DNA of 22,599 bases from the IMG/VR virus record IMGVR_UViG_3300003690_000123, positions 1-22,599 of that record. One strand, 5' to 3'. Shown here piece after piece: positions 13,853 through 20,897 of this stretch. Position numbers and translations under genes: made by a program. Within the stretch, counting starts at the first letter, position 1, and each line of letters starts with the position of its first letter. Under the pieces are notes generated by a model. The model saw nothing but the letters and a program-made list of their open reading frames with translations. It was not told the DNA's origin and did no database searches. The DNA comes from a virus.

Positions 13853-14207
13853 CGAAATCTGGCGCTGCTTCTGGCGTTACTGCTTCTTCTTTCTTTTCTG
13901 GTTTCCATTTTTCTTCCAACCAGACTGCCAGATAATCACCAGCTTTTTCACCAGTGTATTTCTTCCCCGCTATTGAAACCTTGATAACCTTTTCACCCAT
14001 AGTAGCACTACGTCTGCTGCTATCAGTGTCACCGCTTTTAAAAAGGTTAATCAATCCTTCCAGTTGCGGCTTGGTCATTTCCAAATCCCCTGTCATGTCG
14101 GGCGCATACTTGTGACGGTCCGACATATCAGTTGATTTAATTTCCAATACAGAAACAGCGCGTTGGTTTCGGAAAAGATTTCCCGCTCCAAATTTTTGAC
14201 TAGGCAT
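13833..14207 (-). CDS. SSB-like protein with an SSB-type acidic C-terminal tail
   Basis: The 124-residue protein ends in DFDDEIPF, almost identical to the C-terminal peptide by which bacterial single-strand binding proteins recruit partners. An acidic Pro/Glu linker precedes it. The first 90 residues show beta-strand-like stretches (VSVLEIK, EKVIKVSIAGKKY, YLAVWLEE) but no OB-fold signature I can be sure of. The gene lies four bases after the ERF gene with a GGA-rich ribosome binding site, and phage annealing proteins commonly work with an SSB. A single-strand DNA-binding role is therefore likely but inferred. The coding end overlaps the HNH gene by 20 bases. Confidence 0.7.
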   Translation of the reverse strand: MPSQKFGAGNLFRNQRAVSVLEIKSTDMSDRHKYAPDMTGDLEMTKPQLEGLINLFKSGDTDSSRRSATMGEKVIKVSIAGKKYTGEKAGDYLAVWLEEKWKPEKKEEAVTPEAAPDFDDEIPF

Positions 14208-14210
14208 ATC

Positions 14211-15116
14211 CTATTCCCTTCCGGCTTCATTGCCGTAAACGTTGCCATCCAAAGCCGCAGCTTTTGCTGCCTTGAACATTGTCATAATGTTATCAAAGGT
14301 CTCCGGTGACTTAGCACTGATGACACCTTGGATCAGTTTGTTGTTTAACTTAAAGAATTGACCCACCCCTTTGGCGCAGGCTTGTCCATTTTCAAACAAT
14401 GGTTTGCTGTCACCACGGGTGTCATTAAGGCGTGGCATGAAGGTATGAATAATGTCCTCCACGCGACTCCAGTTGTCATCCTTTGGTGCATTAAGTTTAA
14501 TTCCGTCAGGAGTTTTAGCAAAGAGTTCTGATTTGGATGCAGTTTCTTTATCGTCCAGAAAATCTTTTCTAAAATCATCCAGACTGATTGCTGAGTCCTT
14601 AGATTTTTGAGGGCCAGTAATACTTTCGGCGTCAGTAACTTGCTGCTCGTTCAGTTCCTCGTCATCATTGTTAGAACCATCAGCATCAGGGATGGACATA
14701 TCCTCTGGCTCTGACTTGTGGAAGTACTCTGAGTCCATTTCTCCGGTGACGACTTTGAAACAGGTACGCATGAACAATTTTTCTGCATAGCTACGGGCTG
14801 ACCCCGCTGTCTGTGGCCCTTGAGCAGGATGGAAGATTGTAACAGTGTCATATTCTTCCACTGACTCACCGCTCTTGTGCAGAAGATCAAAGCCAAACTT
14901 AAAGAAGAACGTCTTGCCTTCAGCCTTGACCTCCTGCTCTTTGCAGCGCCAGAACAAGCCATGCTTCAATGCTAACTTCGGTATGGCTGCGTAGTAACTG
15001 TCGATAGGAACGTATTTAAAATTAGCGAACTTATTATCTACGCTCTTAACCAACGGGTTCTTTGAAATGTCAGCCGCCGTTGCAAACAATGCTTCTGCAA
15101 TGACTTTAGTGATCAT
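14211..15116 (-). CDS. erf: ERF-family single-strand annealing recombinase
   Basis: The 301-residue protein has the ERF core at about residues 28-130: FANFKYVPIDSYYAAIPKLA, then KHGLFWRCKE, a FFKFGFDLLHKSGE strand pair and GPQTAGSARSYAEKLFM. ERF proteins anneal complementary single strands in phage recombination and genome circularisation. After an acidic, low-complexity linker (residues 130-200) the C-terminal region is helical. The ATG directly follows the TAG of the upstream gene, with GGGGG as ribosome binding site, so expression is coupled. The SSB-like gene downstream is the expected partner. Confidence 0.9.
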   Translation of the reverse strand: MITKVIAEALFATAADISKNPLVKSVDNKFANFKYVPIDSYYAAIPKLALKHGLFWRCKEQEVKAEGKTFFFKFGFDLLHKSGESVEEYDTVTIFHPAQGPQTAGSARSYAEKLFMRTCFKVVTGEMDSEYFHKSEPEDMSIPDADGSNNDDEELNEQQVTDAESITGPQKSKDSAISLDDFRKDFLDDKETASKSELFAKTPDGIKLNAPKDDNWSRVEDIIHTFMPRLNDTRGDSKPLFENGQACAKGVGQFFKLNNKLIQGVISAKSPETFDNIMTMFKAAKAAALDGNVYGNEAGRE

Positions 15117-15995
15117 CTATTGACCCCCTAATGCTGGGGCACTAACGTCCTCACCAGTGATAAGACGCAATTCTTTTGACACATCCCATCGCAGGAAGTG
15201 ATAGCTCCGCTGTTGCTCCCTATTTAACGAACCATCTATAGCGCGGATCAACCAATTGAACTTCACTAATTTGTGAGGCTTCCTTGCCGAAGCCTTGGCA
15301 CGAGAAGCCAATTCAAAATAACGGAACAAAGGATCGTTGAGAGAGTTCCACTCTGATCGTGCAATAGCAATAAACATACGGTCTGCCACCTCTTGCCCGC
15401 ATGTTTTAGCTAGCCGCCAGAAAGCTAGTGAAGCATTTTCAAGTGAGCTTTCTATATCACAAATCTTTAGGCCGCTTCGCAATGCAGCATAAAGTAATTC
15501 CTCATTCTCTTTGAGAAACTCAACAGCTTCGTGAACTGTTGGCCGCACATTCTGCGCCCGCCAATTAGTATTTTCCCAGCGCCATATTGTATTTACTACA
15601 ACACTCAATTTACTGGAACTCTGATAGCCGTGCATCCCTAACGCGTGTCCTAATGTACGAGGACGGCTCCTATCAACGTCGTCCACACTTTCAACACCAC
15701 GAACAACGGCGGTAGTGAACGGACGGTTTGCAGTAATGCAAGCCCATAGTCTCTGTTGGCCATCCAATAGTTCTCCGGTTGGACTAAACTTCAATGTCTC
15801 CCCGTTCTGGGACCAGCGATCAGCGACCATATCTCTTGCCAATGATGCAACATGCCTGTCGCTAACAGGCCGATTGTTTTTGATATTATCCTCAAGATAC
15901 TTTGTGGCTATCTTAGGAGTGATTGTCTCAGTCGTTAGTGTAAGATTACTATTCGACTGTTTCTTTAATTGTTCATGCGGGTAAAAATCAACCAT
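15117..15995 (-). CDS. ParB-like / DGQHR-motif phage protein
   Basis: This is a 292-residue protein from the ATG at 15995, which has AAGGGGA at the right distance; the open frame to 16022 overlaps the upstream gene. Residues about 25-100 form a ParB/sulfiredoxin-like domain with the signature GELLDGQQRLWAC at 74-86, a DGQHR-type motif in which His is Gln. A VVRGV strand and a D-V-D-R-S-R-P-R-T-L segment follow. The C-terminal 190 residues are helical. Such proteins are common in phages, and some related domains have NTPase or nuclease activity; the role here is unknown. It lies two bases after the PD-(D/E)XK gene stop. Confidence 0.8.
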   Translation of the reverse strand: MVDFYPHEQLKKQSNSNLTLTTETITPKIATKYLEDNIKNNRPVSDRHVASLARDMVADRWSQNGETLKFSPTGELLDGQQRLWACITANRPFTTAVVRGVESVDDVDRSRPRTLGHALGMHGYQSSSKLSVVVNTIWRWENTNWRAQNVRPTVHEAVEFLKENEELLYAALRSGLKICDIESSLENASLAFWRLAKTCGQEVADRMFIAIARSEWNSLNDPLFRYFELASRAKASARKPHKLVKFNWLIRAIDGSLNREQQRSYHFLRWDVSKELRLITGEDVSAPALGGQ

Positions 15996-15997
15996 GA

Positions 15998-16864
15998 CTA
16001 TTCCCCTTTGTACTGAGTACAATGTTGTGCCACCCTACAATAATTGCCAGCACACCTCGCGTAGGTAGCGGGTCGCTCGACTACCTTCCGATCTGTAGAT
16101 TGACTGGCAAACTCTTGCGCTGGAGCCTCGTCATCAAATAGCTTCAACGCCCTTTGATTGTTCCCTTTATAGACTGCCCATACCGCTCGCTTCATCCATC
16201 TCTCTTCATTAGAGCAGGGAGGAAGATCATCAAATTCAGCAGCTAGTTCAGCAATACGGTGAAGCCTCACACGCTCACGCACATAGGCATCCTGTTCTTC
16301 CTCTGGCCAAAGCTGGACTGATACTTCATGTATAGGGGAAGGCGGATAGTCAGAGCGGCGGTTAGCGTTGGCTTGACGCCAATCCCTCAAGACAGCGATG
16401 ATGCTTGCGCTTGCTACCGTGAGTCCTTTAGCGTGCCTGATTAACCAAGCATAAGTGTTGAGTTGCTTCTTCCACTCAGGCTTGACACCTCCTGTCACTG
16501 CATAAACGGAAGTCATTTTATAATCTTTCAAATCCACGCTGCCATCGGCTTCGATGAATTGGTAATCCATCTGCCCACTAACGGTGATGCTATCAATCTC
16601 ATGGGTCAGGCGCTCCTCAACAACATAGCTGTTGGAAGCAGCGCCCCGAAAGACTTCGTGCATGGCCGATCCTAATATACGGTATGTCATTTCCGATACG
16701 TCTTCGGTGTATCCACCTTTATGTCGTTGTTTAAGTTGACTGATTCGGGGGCTGTCAATTAGGGTGGTAACTCGAAGGCCCTTGACCTTCTCCTGTTTGC
16801 TCTCATAAGAGAGGAGGGCACGCACCACAGGATCTGGAAGATGATGGATGTTGGTGACAGGCAT
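15998..16864 (-). CDS. PD-(D/E)XK nuclease, RecB/Cas4-like
   Basis: This is a 288-residue protein counted from the ATG at 16864; another ATG lies two codons upstream (16870). Visible nuclease motifs are GSAMHE (H69), SGQMD (D100), D111-L-K113 and the trailing QLNTYAW (Q134), in the order of RecB-type PD-(D/E)XK enzymes. Three Cys near the C-terminus (271, 276, 282) may bind metal or an Fe-S cluster, but I see no clear fourth ligand in the usual N-terminal place. It probably acts as an exonuclease producing single strands for the ERF protein. It is the first gene of the leftward operon. A promoter with its -10 box just upstream would place the transcript start at the ATG itself. Confidence 0.85.
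   Translation of the reverse strand: MPVTNIHHLPDPVVRALLSYESKQEKVKGLRVTTLIDSPRISQLKQRHKGGYTEDVSEMTYRILGSAMHEVFRGAASNSYVVEERLTHEIDSITVSGQMDYQFIEADGSVDLKDYKMTSVYAVTGGVKPEWKKQLNTYAWLIRHAKGLTVASASIIAVLRDWRQANANRRSDYPPSPIHEVSVQLWPEEEQDAYVRERVRLHRIAELAAEFDDLPPCSNEERWMKRAVWAVYKGNNQRALKLFDDEAPAQEFASQSTDRKVVERPATYARCAGNYCRVAQHCTQYKGE
16782..16809 (+). promoter_or_regulatory. Possible weak rightward promoter ahead of rusA
   Basis: TTGACC (16782-16787), 16 bases, then CATAAG (16804-16809) is the best sigma70-like match upstream of the rightward operon. It lies inside the nuclease coding sequence. The -10 box is poor (four of six bases), so this is only a candidate. Confidence 0.25.
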
Positions 16865-17285
16865 GGACATTTTATACCCAATAGAAAATAAAATTGCAAT
16901 AGACTTTCTTGCTAGTGGTAAGTGGTTGTACGAGCAAACAATTCTTGGAGAGCCAGCAAGCAAAGCCAACTCCCGTCGCATTATTAAGTCCAAAAAAACA
17001 GGAAGGATAATGTCTATCAAGTCAAGCAAGGCGCTGGCCTATGGCCATAGCTTTAAACAACAGGCAAGAAATATTAAGCCGCTAATAGATGAGGATGTCT
17101 TACTGTTCTGTCGGATATATTACTGCACTCGCAGGCCCGATCTGGATGAGAGTTTAATCTGTGACCTGTTGCAGGAAGTTGCTTATAAAAATGACAGGCA
17201 AATAAAAATGAAGATCATCTGCCACGCGCTCGATAAAAGAAATCCACGGGCTGAAATTAAGGTAGGCGTGCTTGTCCCCCAATGA
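16863..17285 (+). CDS. rusA: RusA-family Holliday junction resolvase
   Basis: RusA-like features are clear: the glycine-rich entry TILGEPASKANSRRI, then SIKSSKALAY, then RRPDLDESLICDLLQ and KNDRQI. The conserved Asp residues in the RPDLD and NDRQ blocks are the metal-binding catalytic positions, and the protein ends with a PRAEIKV strand. It would cut four-way junctions during phage recombination or late replication. Two starts are possible: the ATG at 16863 (140 residues, weak GGTGA site), which shares CATG with the divergent nuclease gene, and a TTG at 16926 directly before the conserved domain. The stop overlaps the next gene by 14 bases. Confidence 0.85.
   Translation: MDILYPIENKIAIDFLASGKWLYEQTILGEPASKANSRRIIKSKKTGRIMSIKSSKALAYGHSFKQQARNIKPLIDEDVLLFCRIYYCTRRPDLDESLICDLLQEVAYKNDRQIKMKIICHALDKRNPRAEIKVGVLVPQ
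16871..16899 (-). promoter_or_regulatory. Sigma70-type promoter of the leftward early operon
   Basis: On the minus strand a TTGCAA -35 box (16899-16894) is separated by exactly 17 bases from a TATAAA -10 box (16876-16871). The expected transcript start, seven bases past the -10 box, is 16864, the A of the nuclease ATG. If so, the first message would be leaderless. Both boxes lie in the region where the RusA frame is open on the other strand. Confidence 0.6.
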
Positions 17286-17532
17286 ACACAGGATATGGGT
17301 AGCAATTCTCTATCGTACATTAAGGGATATGATGTCTGAGGACCATCGCGTCCGTGATGAAGCAACTGCTTACCTCACACACCAGTCCAAAGACCTTTCG
17401 ATAGTCTGTGACCACGCGGATATAGAGATTACCAAAATAATACAGGCCGCAAGACACCTTCAAGATTTACCTGCCAATCAGGGTATTGTATACATCGAGA
17501 AGTTACTTAACGAGGGGGATGACCGTGAATGA
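17272..17532 (+). CDS. Small conserved phage protein upstream of the primase-helicase
   Basis: The 86-residue protein has the pattern NEHRIWVAIL...DEATAYLTHQSKDLSIVCDHADIE followed by a helical tail. It resembles small proteins in proteobacterial phages with the theme W-L-x-S-x-D-F-x-x-V-C-x-x-A, whose function I do not know. The start is a TTG inside the rusA 3' end with AGG-rich sequence upstream; an internal ATG pair (about residue 20) would cut into the conserved region. The 3' end overlaps the primase-helicase start by 14 bases, so the three genes form one transcription unit. Confidence 0.65.
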   Translation: MSPNEHRIWVAILYRTLRDMMSEDHRVRDEATAYLTHQSKDLSIVCDHADIEITKIIQAARHLQDLPANQGIVYIEKLLNEGDDRE

Positions 17533-19261
17533 TTTCAATGAAATTATGCGTTCTAGGTTTGATGGAAAGCCAGATGGGCAGTATCGTGAGACATGTCCAG
17601 CCTGTAGTTACCGGCGTAAGCCCATCCACCAGCGCGAGAAAGTACTAAGCATTAATGTCGAGTGGCCTGATGTCAGATGGAACTGCCATCACTGCGGTGA
17701 GAAAGGGGGCATCAACATCCGGCCTAAAGAATCCAAGGTCGTCAAGTTTGTCCCAACTAAGGTAGTATCCCTGAGCAATCAAGCCTCTGACTACCTTAAA
17801 GAGCGCGGCCTTTCAGAAGATACCATCGCATCTGGCCGCGTTATGTCAGCCAAAAAATATATACCAAAAGCAGGCCGTGAGATTCTATGCGCTGGCTTTC
17901 CCTACATTGAGCCGGGGGCTGACTCGGTATATGCGGTAAAGTTTCGTGGCATTGAGGAGAAGGGCTTTGTCTCAGAAGGAGCAGCCCATACCTTCTATGG
18001 CATTGAGAGAGTAAAGATTGGTGAGCCAATAGTTATCTCAGAAGGTGAGATAGATTCACTTTCCATTCGAGAGGCAGGGATTATGAACAGTGTCTCTGTC
18101 CCGAATGGTGCGCCAATTAAAGTTAGTGATGGGGTCGCCGACCCATCTGAGGATAAGAAATTTTCCTATGTCTGGTACGCTAATGAAATTTTAAAAGAAA
18201 CAAAAAAAATTATTATTGCCGTGGATACTGATGGCCCCGGCGGTGCGCTGGCGGAAGAGTTAGCAAGACGTATAGGGAAACCTAAATGCTGGAGTGTCGA
18301 GTGGCCACCAGATTGTAAAGACGCCAATGATACCCTCACTAAACATGGCAAAGCTGCCGTTGCCAATGCAATTAACGAGGCAACTCCGTGGCCTATCGCC
18401 GGGTTGTATGATGTCGAACATTATTCCGATGCCGTCAGGTCACTGTACTGGAATGGGGCAGGGAAAGGATTGTCAACAGGGTATGGAAATGTAGATGACC
18501 TGATGACCATCAAGACTGGCCTCGTGTATATCTGCACTGGTGTTCCCAGCATGGGTAAATCAGAGTTTGTCGATCAACTCTTATTTAATCTCAGTCGTCA
18601 GTACGATTGGAAACATTGCGTGTGTAGTTTTGAAAACCCACCGCCAATGCACATAGCAAAACTTTTGGAGAAGGTATTGTCACGCCCATTCTATGACGGC
18701 CCAACTCCGAGAATGACAGAAGCTGAAATGGAAAGAGCTTTGGCATGGGTGGATTCTCATTTTCTTTTTATGGAACAATCTGATGGGTTGAGTGCGACCA
18801 TTGATACGGTGCTTGAACGTGCGACGGCAGCGGTAGCTAGGAATGGTTCCCGTTCCTTGGTGATTGATCCCTTTTCTTATTTGGACCTTGGCCTTGGCAG
18901 TAAATCTGAAACTAATTTAATCTCTGAGATGTTAACCAAAGTTAGAAACTGGGCAGCGGCACATGATGCTGTAGTATTTTTTGTAGCACACCCAGCCAAG
19001 ATGTATCGGGATAAGACTGGTGATTACCCAATTCCAAAAGGGTGGGATATCAGCGCGAGTAGTCAGTGGGCAGCTAAGGGAGACGTTGGGTTTACCGTCC
19101 ATCAAAATTCTGCTACTGGCATGGTGGAAATCCATGTGTGGAAGGTGAGGTTCAAGCACATAGGTCAACAGGGAATAGCAGAGTTATCATACGATAAATC
19201 TACAGGAACCTATGAAGAAGCGGCTCAAGAAAACTGGGAAGAAACGCTCCGAGACTTCTGA
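17519..19261 (+). CDS. Bifunctional DNA primase-helicase (T7 gp4/Twinkle-like)
   Basis: This is a 580-residue protein counted from the ATG at 17519, which follows a GAGGGG site; the frame is open 33 bases farther. In order it has a zinc ribbon (C26-x2-C29 and C56-x2-C59) and a TOPRIM domain with the acidic SEGEID motif (about 174-179) and the AVDTDG motif (about 235-239). A RecA-like helicase follows with Walker A GVPSMGKS (341-348, K347) and Walker B SLVID (D450). It would unwind the phage fork and make RNA primers. No separate DNA polymerase gene is in the window. Codon use and spacing match the neighbours. Its 3' end overlaps the next gene by 50 bases. Confidence 0.93.
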   Translation: MTVNDFNEIMRSRFDGKPDGQYRETCPACSYRRKPIHQREKVLSINVEWPDVRWNCHHCGEKGGINIRPKESKVVKFVPTKVVSLSNQASDYLKERGLSEDTIASGRVMSAKKYIPKAGREILCAGFPYIEPGADSVYAVKFRGIEEKGFVSEGAAHTFYGIERVKIGEPIVISEGEIDSLSIREAGIMNSVSVPNGAPIKVSDGVADPSEDKKFSYVWYANEILKETKKIIIAVDTDGPGGALAEELARRIGKPKCWSVEWPPDCKDANDTLTKHGKAAVANAINEATPWPIAGLYDVEHYSDAVRSLYWNGAGKGLSTGYGNVDDLMTIKTGLVYICTGVPSMGKSEFVDQLLFNLSRQYDWKHCVCSFENPPPMHIAKLLEKVLSRPFYDGPTPRMTEAEMERALAWVDSHFLFMEQSDGLSATIDTVLERATAAVARNGSRSLVIDPFSYLDLGLGSKSETNLISEMLTKVRNWAAAHDAVVFFVAHPAKMYRDKTGDYPIPKGWDISASSQWAAKGDVGFTVHQNSATGMVEIHVWKVRFKHIGQQGIAELSYDKSTGTYEEAAQENWEETLRDF

Positions 19262-19718
19262 CTTCGGTACTCCAGAACTACGGCGTCAACATCAGATAGT
19301 TATGGAACCGGCAGGACTAAATGTTGGTAGCGTCAGGCTAAGGGTTACTGATAGCTGCGAACTAGATCGTCTATTGAATAGTCAATTGATAACGGATGGT
19401 CAGCACTCCGCTGGCACAAGACTTGGGTGGGACTTTGATAGGGCAGGGGGAAGACGTAGTTGTCTCGCTACCTTGGCAAGCTCTATTGGAGGAGGAGAAA
19501 CTGGGGGGAGATTTGTCTATGCAATCGGGCGAGTCACTTCTGCTATGCGGCAGTTGCAAATAGACATTGGGCGTAAGGCTGGTCGGCTAGTGATCCTAGT
19601 CGTCGGAGACGAAACCAAAATCACCAACCGCGCACAGCTTACTTGTTTGACGGCTGGACTCGATAGCCTTAGTAAGTTTTATTCTTCACGAACTTCAGTG
19701 CCGGTTTCACTTCGCTGA
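19212..19718 (+). CDS. Conserved phage protein, unknown function (DUF6456-like pattern)
   Basis: The 168-residue protein starts with a very basic stretch (MKKRLKKTGKKR), then DFGTPELRRQHQ, and a middle block LDRLLNSQLITDGQHSAGTRLGWDF. The rest is helical and ends near LTAGLDSLSKFY. The L-x-x-G/Q-LI-x-x-x-Q-x-x-AG-x-x-L-x-x-D pattern recalls small alphaproteobacterial and phage proteins of the DUF6456 kind; this is from memory. The basic N-terminus suggests nucleic-acid binding. The ATG has AGGA five bases upstream and lies inside the primase-helicase gene. The 3' end overlaps the convergent RHH-like gene by 40 bases. Confidence 0.7.
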   Translation: MKKRLKKTGKKRSETSDFGTPELRRQHQIVMEPAGLNVGSVRLRVTDSCELDRLLNSQLITDGQHSAGTRLGWDFDRAGGRRSCLATLASSIGGGETGGRFVYAIGRVTSAMRQLQIDIGRKAGRLVILVVGDETKITNRAQLTCLTAGLDSLSKFYSSRTSVPVSLR

Positions 19719-19915
19719 AATGTTTCCCATACTTTCTCTGGGTTAGGCGCTTTAATACCATACTTACCAAAGTTCTCTGCTTGCTGACGATGCTCTCTAT
19801 CGCGCCGTATCATACGACTTATCTGCGCGGAGAAAGAACGATCCCCTGTCTTGGCTAATTCATTAGTATAATCAAACTCATCAGGGGGGATAGTAACGTG
19901 GACACTCTTCATCAT
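19679..19915 (-). CDS. Putative ribbon-helix-helix regulator
   Basis: The 78-residue protein begins with a beta strand (KSVHVTIPPDEF), then helix EFDYTNELAKTG and helix SFSAQISRMIRRDREHRQQ, the Arc/CopG order. The C-terminal 30 residues contain FGKYGIKAPNPEKVWETF, a phrase echoed in the 52-residue protein at 22353-22511. The start overlaps the stop of the preceding small gene in TAATGATG, so the two are coupled. It is the last gene of a leftward group and runs tail to tail into the rightward operon. It could be an autoregulator or an antitoxin-like protein; no toxin partner is evident. Confidence 0.65.
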   Translation of the reverse strand: MMKSVHVTIPPDEFDYTNELAKTGDRSFSAQISRMIRRDREHRQQAENFGKYGIKAPNPEKVWETFQRSETGTEVREE

Positions 19916-20112
19916 TATTCAGGTTCTCCGTTCAGAAATCTTTTTGCGTGGAGCCTATCAAGCTCACTGAGTTTAGCTTTCCACTCATTACGCATGGCAC
20001 TATTGCCACAATTATCATGGGCGTCCCACAGTCTATTGACCCTGCGGATATATGGGTCATTACTCTCCATCAAATAACATGAACGACCAGTCATGTCACC
20101 ATTACTCGCCAT
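19915..20112 (-). CDS. Small phage protein of unknown function
   Basis: The 65-residue soluble protein has several Arg, Asn and Trp residues and a helical C-terminal half (AMRNEWKAKLSELDRLHAKRFL). I do not recognise a family. The coding call rests on a strong AAGGGAG site seven bases before the ATG. It is also supported by overlap with the preceding gene's stop and by the coupled start of the RHH-like gene at its end. Confidence 0.6.
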   Translation of the reverse strand: MASNGDMTGRSCYLMESNDPYIRRVNRLWDAHDNCGNSAMRNEWKAKLSELDRLHAKRFLNGEPE

Positions 20113-20275
20113 CTATTTCTCCCTTGTGCTTGTAGTTACGCTTATAGACTATCTCTGGATTGATAATCTTCGGCGGATAAATCCCTGTGCTTAATGCTTT
20201 AGCTACGGGATTCCTTTTCTTAATTGCGCTGCCTTTAAGTGGCTGTCTACGACGGCTAAACCTCTGGTTTCCCAT
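20102..20275 (-). CDS. Small basic protein, possibly ArfA-like ribosome rescue factor
   Basis: The 57-residue, strongly basic protein has the layout KKRNPVAKALSTG, a Pro/Ile spacer, then VYKRNYKHKGE. This recalls the ArfA family, in which an N/D-P-L/V start is followed by a Y-x-R-K-x-K-H type basic tail that sits in the ribosomal mRNA channel. Match by eye only, and the hallmark KGKGSY is not present. A strong AAGGGAGA ribosome binding site precedes the ATG, and the stop overlaps the next start by 11 bases. An alternative is a small DNA- or RNA-binding protein without rescue activity. Confidence 0.5.
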   Translation of the reverse strand: MGNQRFSRRRQPLKGSAIKKRNPVAKALSTGIYPPKIINPEIVYKRNYKHKGEIDGE

Positions 20276-20380
20276 TAGTCAATCTCCCTTTCTGCAACGA
20301 TACCTACGTTGCTCCACCTAATCCTGATGCTCCATCTAATATTGAGCAGCAAATTTTTGTGAGCCGAGCGCAGGATTTAG

Positions 20381-20423
20381 AAATAAAAAAATAATTCCGC
20401 CCGGAACATGGTGCCTCCGGGCG
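20381..20423 (-). terminator. Terminator after the 29-residue membrane peptide
   Basis: An 8-bp perfect stem (CGCCCGGA at 20398-20405 with TCCGGGCG at 20416-20423) has a 10-base loop. Read leftward it is followed by GAATTATTTTTTT. Between it and the next small gene (start 20275), positions 20276-20380 show no other coding sequence I can support. Confidence 0.7.
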
Positions 20424-20428
20424 CAAAG

Positions 20429-20518
20429 TTATAAAATAAAAAATGCCAGCAGGAGTGCCAGTGCATAAGCAGAAATAAATCCATGCAGCCAAACATTTAA
20501 AATTCCTTTTTCAATCAC
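20429..20518 (-). CDS. 29-residue single-pass membrane peptide
   Basis: The frame starts with GTG after GGGAG (about eight bases spacing) and encodes 29 residues. Residues 4-29 are almost entirely hydrophobic (ILNVWLHGF, then ISAYALALLLAFFIL). It lies alone between two leftward terminators, as a single-gene unit would. It could be a membrane-active phage peptide. A TTG frame over the same bases also gives a hydrophobic N-terminus but has no comparable ribosome binding site. Confidence 0.4.
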   Translation of the reverse strand: MIEKGILNVWLHGFISAYALALLLAFFIL

Positions 20519-20550
20519 AGGTCATCTCCCAAAATAAATATTGAACGGCA

Positions 20551-20582
20551 AATAAAAAAGAGGGCCGCCCAGCAGGCAGCCC
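20551..20582 (-). terminator. Terminator after the DnaJ-like zinc-finger gene
   Basis: An 8-bp stem (20562-20569 with 20575-20582) has a 5-base loop. Its single mismatch is C-A in the rightward RNA but a G-U wobble in the leftward RNA. TCTTTTTT follows in the leftward direction. This fixes the orientation. Confidence 0.8.
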
Positions 20583-20589
20583 CCCCTTA

Positions 20590-20727
20590 TCAGTCAGTCT
20601 CCTTTGTTGACAACTCACCTTGCGAGTCACAAGTTGGACAATCAATGGCGGCAGATTGTTCGCCGTCGCTGTCCATTATGTAGCCGTTGCCATTACAAGT
20701 CGGGCAGATTTTTTTGTCATCGCTCAT
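20590..20727 (-). CDS. 45-residue DnaJ-type zinc-finger peptide
   Basis: The peptide has two half-fingers, CPTCNGNGY near residue 8 and CPTCDSQGE near residue 30, matching the CxxCxGxG repeat of the DnaJ cysteine-rich domain. Such mini zinc fingers without a J domain are frequent in phages; the role is unknown. The ATG at 20727 has GGGGA eight bases upstream and overlaps the stop of the membrane protein gene as ATGA. The longer open frame upstream is antisense-like noise. Confidence 0.75.
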   Translation of the reverse strand: MSDDKKICPTCNGNGYIMDSDGEQSAAIDCPTCDSQGELSTKETD

Positions 20728-20897
20728 CTGTATTTCCCCACGATAATAATAAGTGAACCCATGCCAATGGCAAATGCCGCCAGTGTGGTTAGCCAATGCA
20801 GATGCGTGAAGGTTTCCCACGCCACTGCCGCCCACACACAACCAAACATTGCGTAGCAAATACTCGGCACCAAAGTTATCCACGCCAAAGTTTTCAT
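20724..20897 (-). CDS. Small two-pass membrane protein
   Basis: This is a 57-residue protein from the ATG at 20897 (AAGGAA nine bases upstream). There are two hydrophobic segments, about residues 5-25 (ITLVPSICYAMFGCVWAAVA) and 33-53 (TLAAFAIGMGSLIIIVG), with a short HLHW loop. It has no recognised family. The start overlaps the end of the upstream 183-residue gene by four bases and the stop overlaps the zinc-finger start, so three genes form one unit. It may be a membrane accessory protein; nothing shows a lysis role. Confidence 0.65.
   Translation of the reverse strand: MKTLAWITLVPSICYAMFGCVWAAVAWETFTHLHWLTTLAAFAIGMGSLIIIVGKYR

Noticed and set aside
16848-16862. Earlier start for rusA at 16848
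   Set aside because: It would extend into the nuclease gene by five codons without a ribosome binding site and adds nothing to the RusA domain.
17486-17518. Eleven-codon N-terminal extension of the primase-helicase
   Set aside because: The ATG at 17519 has a GAGGGG site directly upstream, and the extension lies within the preceding gene.
20304-20492. 62-codon minus-strand frame with a hydrophobic start
   Set aside because: It starts at a TTG without a ribosome binding site and reads across a terminator hairpin. The GTG frame over the same region is better supported.
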